11,002 nt of DNA from Devosia sp. (GTDB lineage: Bacteria; Pseudomonadota; Alphaproteobacteria; Rhizobiales; Devosiaceae). The notes below the pieces were generated by a model, which worked only from the letters and a program-made list of their open reading frames with translations, made no database searches and was not told where the DNA came from. Shown here piece after piece: positions 6,480 through 11,002 of this stretch. The stretch spans positions 1 through 11,002 of the forward strand of contig JAQGKG010000310.1 in NCBI GenBank assembly GCA_028290245.1. The letters run 5' to 3'. Both the position numbers and the translations under genes were made by a program. How positions within the stretch are numbered: the first letter of the stretch is position 1; each line of letters starts with the position of its first letter.

Positions 6480-7706
6480 CTATCCGGCAGGCAGATCGGC
6501 TTGTTGCTGGCGCGTCATGTAGGCGTCGAGCTGGTCGGGGTCGAATACCTCTCCGTCAAAGAACCGGTCTGGCAGCATGGTGAAGGGCGAGGGGACGCCA
6601 GCAATGGGGCCAGCATGCTGCCGGTTAGCTTCAAGCTTGCTGTCAGCAAGCGGGAGATTGACGCCAAGTGGCTTGAGGGCTGCCCGATAAAGATCCGGAC
6701 GGAAACTGGCAGCAGCAATGGCCGCCGCTTGAGGGCTGGGCTTGAGTTCGCCCCAGCGCACCATCTGGCTGTAATACCACAGCGCGTGGCTCTGCCAGGG
6801 GAAGTTGGCGGCGCTGGCATGGGGGATGAAAAAGCCCGGCACGGTTTGCGAAACGCCGGCGCCTGTGTCCAGCATGCCGGACAGGGCGCGTCGCACGAGG
6901 GAGACAGGCTGATCGAGATAGGCCGGGCCGGCCATGATGCGGGCTGCCTCGTCATGGTTGGCGGGGTCGGCGCACCACGCTCCGGCATGGTAGATGGCGC
7001 GGATCACGCCGCTGACCAACTCAGGGTGCTGTTCCGCCCAACTGGCGCGCATGCCGATGACCTTGTCGGGGCTCGACTGCCAGATCGAGGCTTTGACCGT
7101 GGCGATATGGGCGCCTTTTGTGGCAACACCGACACTGTTCCACGGCTCGCCGACGCAATAGCCGTCGATGACTCCAGCGCCCAAGGCGTCGGGCAACAGC
7201 GGCGGCGGCAGCACGACGATCTCGACGTCGCGATCCGGGTGCACACCGCTCGCGGCCAGCCAGTAGCGCAACTCGTAATTGTGCGACGAGGTCTGGTGCA
7301 CCACGCCGAAGCGCAGCTTGCGCGGCGACGCGGCAACGACCCTCGCCAGTGCCAGCCCGGTCGGTCCCGCCACAAGATTTCCCGGCGCACCCTCGGCCAG
7401 CATGGCCTGCCAGAGTGTGTCGCTGACGGTGACGCAATTGTTGCCGAGGCCGAGCACCAACGGCGTGATCATCGGCGTGGGAATCGGCGTCAGGCCGAGG
7501 CTGGCGGCAAGCGGCATCGGCGCCAGCATCTGTGCAATTTCGAAATGCCCGATGGCAGCCCGGTCACGGATATTGGCCCAGCTGGTTTCGCGCACCAGAT
7601 TGATATCGAGCCCTTCGGCTTCGGCAAAGCCGCGCTCACGGGCCAGTACCAAGAGGGCACTGTCGAATAGCGGAAGGAAGCCGGCGGTCAAACGGGTGGT
7701 GGACAT
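6480..7706 (-). CDS. nasS: NasS nitrate/nitrite sensor (cytoplasmic NrtA/CmpA-like protein)
   Basis: The 408-residue protein is related to NrtA/CmpA periplasmic nitrate- and bicarbonate-binding proteins but lacks a signal peptide: from the ATG it enters the domain directly (MSTTRLTAGFLPLFDSALLV). Recognisable stretches include GHFEIAQMLAPMPLAASLG (residues 54-72) and, near residue 170, VIDGYCVGEPWN. No ABC permease or ATPase gene is adjacent; the neighbour is nasT. This combination defines NasS, which in Azotobacter, Paracoccus and Bradyrhizobium holds NasT inactive and releases it when nitrate or nitrite binds. The ATG at 7706 is supported by AGGAAGAG just upstream, overlapping the nasT stop; the 8-base gap implies coupled translation and a balanced NasT:NasS ratio. 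A transport role is the alternative but fits poorly without an export signal. Confidence 0.87.
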   Translation of the reverse strand: MSTTRLTAGFLPLFDSALLVLARERGFAEAEGLDINLVRETSWANIRDRAAIGHFEIAQMLAPMPLAASLGLTPIPTPMITPLVLGLGNNCVTVSDTLWQAMLAEGAPGNLVAGPTGLALARVVAASPRKLRFGVVHQTSSHNYELRYWLAASGVHPDRDVEIVVLPPPLLPDALGAGVIDGYCVGEPWNSVGVATKGAHIATVKASIWQSSPDKVIGMRASWAEQHPELVSGVIRAIYHAGAWCADPANHDEAARIMAGPAYLDQPVSLVRRALSGMLDTGAGVSQTVPGFFIPHASAANFPWQSHALWYYSQMVRWGELKPSPQAAAIAAASFRPDLYRAALKPLGVNLPLADSKLEANRQHAGPIAGVPSPFTMLPDRFFDGEVFDPDQLDAYMTRQQQADLPAG

Positions 7707-7714
7707 GGCTCTTC

Positions 7715-8305
7715 CTATGGTCCGAGCAGGTCGGCCGCGGTGATCAGGCTCTGCGCGATCTCGACCAGCTTGCGGTTCTGGTTCATGGCTGCGGAGCGCA
7801 ACAGGGCATAGGCGTCGGCCTCGCTGATGCCACGCGTCTTCATCAGGATGCCCTTGGCGCGATCCACCAGCTTGCGATCTTCCAGCTCGTTGCGAACATC
7901 GGCGAGTTCCTGGCGCAGCTTGGCGAAGGCGTTGAAACGCGAAACCGCCATGTCGAGGATGGGCTTGACCCGCTCCTTGCGCAGGCCATCGACCACATAG
8001 GCGGAAACGCCGGCCTCGACGGATTTTTCGATCATCGCACCATCGGAGCGATCGACGAACATGGCGATGGGGCGCTGCACGACTTTGGAGAGCGAGAAGA
8101 AGTGCTCGAGCGTGTCGCGCTGCGGGTTTTCGAGATCGATGACGATCACGTCCGGGTCGCTGTCCTGAATAGTCCGCGCCACTTGATTGACGTCATGCAG
8201 CACGACGACGCGGGTATGGCCGGCCTCGCGCAAGCCGTCCTCGATGATCGAGGCGCGGATGCGGTTTTCGTCGATGATCAGGATCGAAAGCTCGGATGCA
8301 CTCAT
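7715..8305 (-). CDS. nasT: NasT ANTAR-domain transcription antiterminator
   Basis: The protein (196 residues) has an N-terminal receiver-like domain (about 5-120), a short coiled-coil linker (about 124-145) and a C-terminal ANTAR RNA-binding domain (about 138-192) with RKLVDRAKGILMKTRGISEA and a following three-helix pattern. NasT proteins bind tandem hexaloop hairpins in nitrate-assimilation leaders and prevent formation of a terminator. The receiver keeps Asp57 (DVIVID-L) and an acidic pair near residue 12, but the usual beta-4 Thr/Ser (here FVDRS) and beta-5 Lys (here AYVVDG) are missing, consistent with control by binding NasS rather than by phosphorylation. No histidine kinase gene is nearby. 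It is followed after 8 bases by nasS and lies 67 bases after the phosphatase/kinase gene, so all three may share a transcript. A matching RNA target lies upstream of cysG. Confidence 0.9.
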   Translation of the reverse strand: MSASELSILIIDENRIRASIIEDGLREAGHTRVVVLHDVNQVARTIQDSDPDVIVIDLENPQRDTLEHFFSLSKVVQRPIAMFVDRSDGAMIEKSVEAGVSAYVVDGLRKERVKPILDMAVSRFNAFAKLRQELADVRNELEDRKLVDRAKGILMKTRGISEADAYALLRSAAMNQNRKLVEIAQSLITAADLLGP

Positions 8306-8372
8306 CGGCAGCAGTTATCCATTGCTGGGCGCCGGGGACAATACTTATGGCTGCATGGCTTGGCTGCTTGCA

Positions 8373-10175
8373 TCAGCCCACCATCAAAATCAAAATCAGC
8401 AGCAGCACGCCGACGGCACAGACCAGCACAAGACAGGTGGTTTGCCAGAAGCGCAGCCGCTCGGCCATGGGACGCACGGTTCCGGCCGGTGGCGTGATGA
8501 CGGCATTGGGATGGGTCAGGTCGTAGACCAGCTCCGATGCCTCCGCATAGCGATGCTGCGGATTGACCGCGACGGCGCGTTCGATAGCGGCCTCGACCCA
8601 AAGCGGAATGTTGCGGGCCGGGTCGAACGGCTCGAACTGCAACCGCCAGAGGTCTTTGTCGTTTTGCACCCGCGCCGCGGCGTCGCCATAGGGCAGGCGG
8701 CCTACCAGCATCTGGTAGGCGATGACGCCGAGCGAAAACAGGTCCGATTGCACCGAGCCGGGCGCGCCGAGCAGGCACTCGGGCGCGGTATATTGCACGG
8801 TGCCAGGCCAGTCGCGCGGTTGACTGGTGTTATCGAGTTCACTGACCCCGGCGACGCTGGTGGCACCGAAGTCGATGATGGTCGCGGTGCCGGTGGCATC
8901 GATCAGCACATTGTCGGGCCGCAGATCCTGATGGATCATCGACTGGCGGTGGAAGGCGGTGAGGCCCTTGGCGAGCTGGCCGATGATGTCGCGGACGCTG
9001 GTCAGGCTGGGCCGCGGATTGTCGCGCATCCTCTGGGTCAGCGTCTGGCCATCGATATAGTCGGTCAGCAGGTAAAGCGCGCTGGGCTTGGTCTCCCGCT
9101 GCACGCTCTTGAGCACATGCGGACTGTTGAGCCGGCGGGCGATCCACTCCTCCATCAGGAATTGCCGGAGATAGGCGTCGCCATGCGGGTCATCGGCCAC
9201 CGGCACCTTGAGGGCCAGAAGGCGCTGAGTGACTGTGTCCTGCACGAGGTGAACGCTGCTGCGCGCGTTGCCATGCAATTGCCGGATCACCCGTAGCCCG
9301 TCGATCTCGTCCTGCTCGACAAGGCGGGGCGGCAGAGGCAGGTTCGGCGCAACGGTCAGGTGATCTGCCAGCCCGGCCGGCGGCAGCGTATCGACGCGGA
9401 GGATCTGGATCGTCAGATTATCGGTGCTGCCGTGATCTAGGGCGAGGGTGGCAATCTCACGCGCCGCCGTGTCGAGGTCGGTGGAATGGCGGGCAATGCT
9501 ATCGGCCATGCTGGAGCCATCGACGAAGTCATGGCCGCCATCGGTGGTCAGCACGAAAATGTCGCCCGGCATCAGCGCAAGCTGCAGGTAATCGATCTCG
9601 ATATTGGGACCAACGCCGAGGGCGCGCGCCAGATAGGCGCCGCTGCGATGGTCACGGGTCAGCGGTTCAAGCGAACGCCCGATGACGCGCCCGATGCGGG
9701 AATCCCCGACATGCAGGATATGGGCGGAGCGCGACTTGAGGATCAGCGCACTGAGCGTGCAGACATAGCCACGATCGGGATCATCGGGATGCGCCGCCGC
9801 CTGACCTTGCGTGTGCAGCCATGAATTGACCGCAGCAATGACCCGTTGCGCGGCAGTACGCACCGGCCAACTGTCGGCAGTGCAATAATAGTCGGTCAGC
9901 AGCGACTTGACCGCGGTCTCGGCGGCGATGGCGCTGGCCGAACTGCTGGAAATGCCGTCAGCCAGCGCGACAACCAGGCCCTTCATGTGCAAAAGCGGCG
10001 GCTCGGGAATGAGCGCGCCGTGAAAGTCCTGATTGGCAGCCTTGCGGCCCTTGTCGGAATATTGGCCGAGCGAAACCGTCAGCGTGTCGATGATGGCGTT
10101 CCCGTAAAACTGGAGGCCCGCGCGAGCGAGCCTCCGATATGGGTTATTCGGCTGGTGCCATGCGGGTGGTTGCAA
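8373..10175 (-). CDS. Bifunctional PP2C-type phosphatase / Ser-Thr protein kinase, C-terminal membrane anchor
   Basis: The reading frame (600 codons from a TTG) joins two opposing activities. The PP2C phosphatase domain (about 33-262) has SDKGRKAANQD with Asp50, VALADGISS with Asp73, HVGDSR with Asp158, LTTDGG with Asp212 and GSTDNL with Asp252, which is the full metal-binding set. The kinase domain (about 295-555) has ALKVP with Lys323, Glu343, the catalytic loop HQDLRPDN with Asp417 and Asn422, DFG at 435-437 and TAPE at 463-466. The glycine-rich loop (HGNARSSV, 301-308) is degenerate. Residues 578-598 form one hydrophobic helix, placing both domains in the cytoplasm at the membrane. Its place between a nitrite/formate channel and nasTS suggests a role in nitrogen uptake control; the substrate is unknown. 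The start is uncertain: TTG 10175 overlaps the channel gene by 32 bases, and the alternative is a non-canonical ATC at 10094 (573 residues). No ATG, GTG or TTG lies between them. Confidence 0.85.
   Translation of the reverse strand: MQPPAWHQPNNPYRRLARAGLQFYGNAIIDTLTVSLGQYSDKGRKAANQDFHGALIPEPPLLHMKGLVVALADGISSSSASAIAAETAVKSLLTDYYCTADSWPVRTAAQRVIAAVNSWLHTQGQAAAHPDDPDRGYVCTLSALILKSRSAHILHVGDSRIGRVIGRSLEPLTRDHRSGAYLARALGVGPNIEIDYLQLALMPGDIFVLTTDGGHDFVDGSSMADSIARHSTDLDTAAREIATLALDHGSTDNLTIQILRVDTLPPAGLADHLTVAPNLPLPPRLVEQDEIDGLRVIRQLHGNARSSVHLVQDTVTQRLLALKVPVADDPHGDAYLRQFLMEEWIARRLNSPHVLKSVQRETKPSALYLLTDYIDGQTLTQRMRDNPRPSLTSVRDIIGQLAKGLTAFHRQSMIHQDLRPDNVLIDATGTATIIDFGATSVAGVSELDNTSQPRDWPGTVQYTAPECLLGAPGSVQSDLFSLGVIAYQMLVGRLPYGDAAARVQNDKDLWRLQFEPFDPARNIPLWVEAAIERAVAVNPQHRYAEASELVYDLTHPNAVITPPAGTVRPMAERLRFWQTTCLVLVCAVGVLLLILILMVG
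10104..10135 (-). terminator. Intrinsic terminator-like hairpin after the FNT channel gene
   Basis: On the minus strand GGAGGCTCGC, loop TCGC and GCGGGCCTCC pair over 10 bp (one G-T), complement of 10112-10135, followed by AG and TTTT (complement of 10106-10109). It starts 8 bases after the TAA of the channel gene. The U-run is short, so termination may be partial. If it works, the phosphatase/kinase and nasTS need read-through or their own promoter. It also overlaps the 5' end of the phosphatase/kinase frame if the TTG start is used. Confidence 0.65.
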
Positions 10176-10992
10176 CCACGCCGCTCGGCTGGCGCTTGGC
10201 GCCGGTACGGACGTGGGTGGCGTAGAGCGCCAGGCCGACGAAGGCTAGGCCGCCGACCAGATTGCCCAGCACGGTGGGGATTTCGTTCCAGATCAGGTAG
10301 TCCATGATCGAGAACTGGCCGCCCAGCATGATGCCGGATGGGAACAGGAACATGTTTACGATGGAATGCTCGAAGCCCATGTAGAAGAACAGCATGATAG
10401 GCATCCACATGCCGATGACCTTGCCGGAGACCGAGGTGGACATCATGGCGGCGACGACGCCGGTCGAGACCATCCAGTTGCACAGCACGCCACGGATAAA
10501 CAAGGTGAGCATGCCGGCAGCGCCATGGCTGGCATAGCCCACCGTGCGGCCCTCGCCGATATGACCAATCGCGACGCCCACTGGATTAGGGGCCTCGGTG
10601 AAGCCGAAGGTAAAGATGATCGCCATCATCACGGCTACGAGGAAGGCGCCGGCAAAATTGCCGACGAACACCAGGCTCCAGTTGCGCAGCACGCCGCGCC
10701 AGGTCACGCCAGGTCGCTTATCGATCAGCGCCAGCGGCACCAGCGTCATGACGCCGGTGAGCAGGTCGAACCCCATCAGATACAGCAGGCAGAAGCCGAC
10801 GGGGAACAGGATTGCTCCGGCCAACGGCTGGCCGGTATTGACGTTGATGGTGATGGCGAAAGCCGCCGCCAGCGCCAGGATGGCGCCGGCCATGAAGGCG
10901 CGGATCAGCGTGTCCCGCGTTGACATGAACACCTTGGCCTCACCGGCATCGATCATCCGGGTCACGAATTCAGTTGGTACGACGTAAGACAT
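10144..10992 (-). CDS. Formate/nitrite transporter family channel (NirC/FocA-like)
   Basis: This 282-residue integral membrane protein has the six hydrophobic segments of the pentameric FNT channels (roughly 30-50, 57-80, 105-130, 157-185, 195-218 and 237-260). The motif FFYMGFEHSIVNMF (202-215) contains the central pore histidine His209, the same number as in E. coli FocA. The conserved loop after the second helix reads GFDLLTGVMTLVP (74-86), a variant of the family's E-L-F/T-T-G-N pattern with Val in place of Asn81. FNT proteins carry nitrite, formate or hydrosulfide across the inner membrane. The nearby nasT, nasS and cysG genes favour nitrite, which is an inference, so I give no symbol. 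The ATG at 10992 has a weak CAGG upstream. It would be the first visible gene of the minus-strand cluster; anything upstream lies outside the window. Confidence 0.9.
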   Translation of the reverse strand: MSYVVPTEFVTRMIDAGEAKVFMSTRDTLIRAFMAGAILALAAAFAITINVNTGQPLAGAILFPVGFCLLYLMGFDLLTGVMTLVPLALIDKRPGVTWRGVLRNWSLVFVGNFAGAFLVAVMMAIIFTFGFTEAPNPVGVAIGHIGEGRTVGYASHGAAGMLTLFIRGVLCNWMVSTGVVAAMMSTSVSGKVIGMWMPIMLFFYMGFEHSIVNMFLFPSGIMLGGQFSIMDYLIWNEIPTVLGNLVGGLAFVGLALYATHVRTGAKRQPSGVVATTRMAPAE

Positions 10993-11002
10993 TGCCTGGT
11001 CT

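Noticed and set aside
6426..7670. Open plus-strand frame of 414 codons opposite nasS
   Set aside because: It has low-complexity Arg/His/Gly/Ala composition, lies antisense to a clearly recognised protein, and has no motifs.
8356..8371. Sigma-54-like string TGGCTTGGCTGCTTGC on the plus strand between the phosphatase/kinase and nasT
   Set aside because: GG and GC are separated by 11 instead of 10 bases, and it points into the antisense of the phosphatase/kinase gene.
8187..9296. Open plus-strand frame of 369 codons opposite nasT and the phosphatase/kinase
   Set aside because: It spans two real minus-strand genes and the gap between them, and its composition is typical of a shadow frame.

Overview
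The window is GC-rich, densely coding DNA that looks like a chromosomal segment of an alphaproteobacterium, probably of the Hyphomicrobiales (a Devosia- or Rhizobium-like lineage). I base this on gene content, codon bias and NasS/NasT-type nitrogen control; the genus is a guess. It holds two metabolic blocks facing each other.

Left block, plus strand (1-4809): propionyl-CoA catabolism. The last 34 codons of a DUF2442-like small protein abut the biotin-carboxylase/biotin-carrier subunit of propionyl-CoA carboxylase (pccA). This overlaps the B12-dependent methylmalonyl-CoA mutase by one base. After a G/C-rich inverted-repeat element comes methylmalonyl-CoA epimerase. Together they carry propionyl-CoA via (S)- and (R)-methylmalonyl-CoA to succinyl-CoA; the carboxyltransferase subunit (pccB) is not in the window.

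Right block, minus strand (10992 down to 4799): nitrate/nitrite assimilation. In transcription order it holds a formate/nitrite-family channel followed by a terminator-like hairpin, a bifunctional PP2C phosphatase/Ser-Thr kinase with a C-terminal membrane anchor, the ANTAR antiterminator NasT, the nitrate/nitrite-sensing NasS (a cytoplasmic NrtA-like protein), and the siroheme synthase CysG. Siroheme is the cofactor of assimilatory nitrite and sulfite reductases.

The most informative stretch is the 235-base gap between nasS and cysG. On the minus strand it reads as a near-consensus sigma-54 promoter, then a leader of about 114 nt with a 7-bp hairpin whose hexaloop has A1 and G4 (the ANTAR-target signature), a weak second hexaloop hairpin, and a long hairpin ending in a U-tract just before the cysG ribosome binding site. 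The second hexaloop hairpin and the terminator use the same bases. This predicts that cysG initiation depends on nitrogen status (sigma-54, probably NtrC) and that elongation depends on NasT, released from NasS by nitrate or nitrite.

The two blocks meet tail to tail: the epimerase and cysG reading frames overlap by 11 bases. No tRNA, rRNA, CRISPR array, transposase or phage gene was seen.
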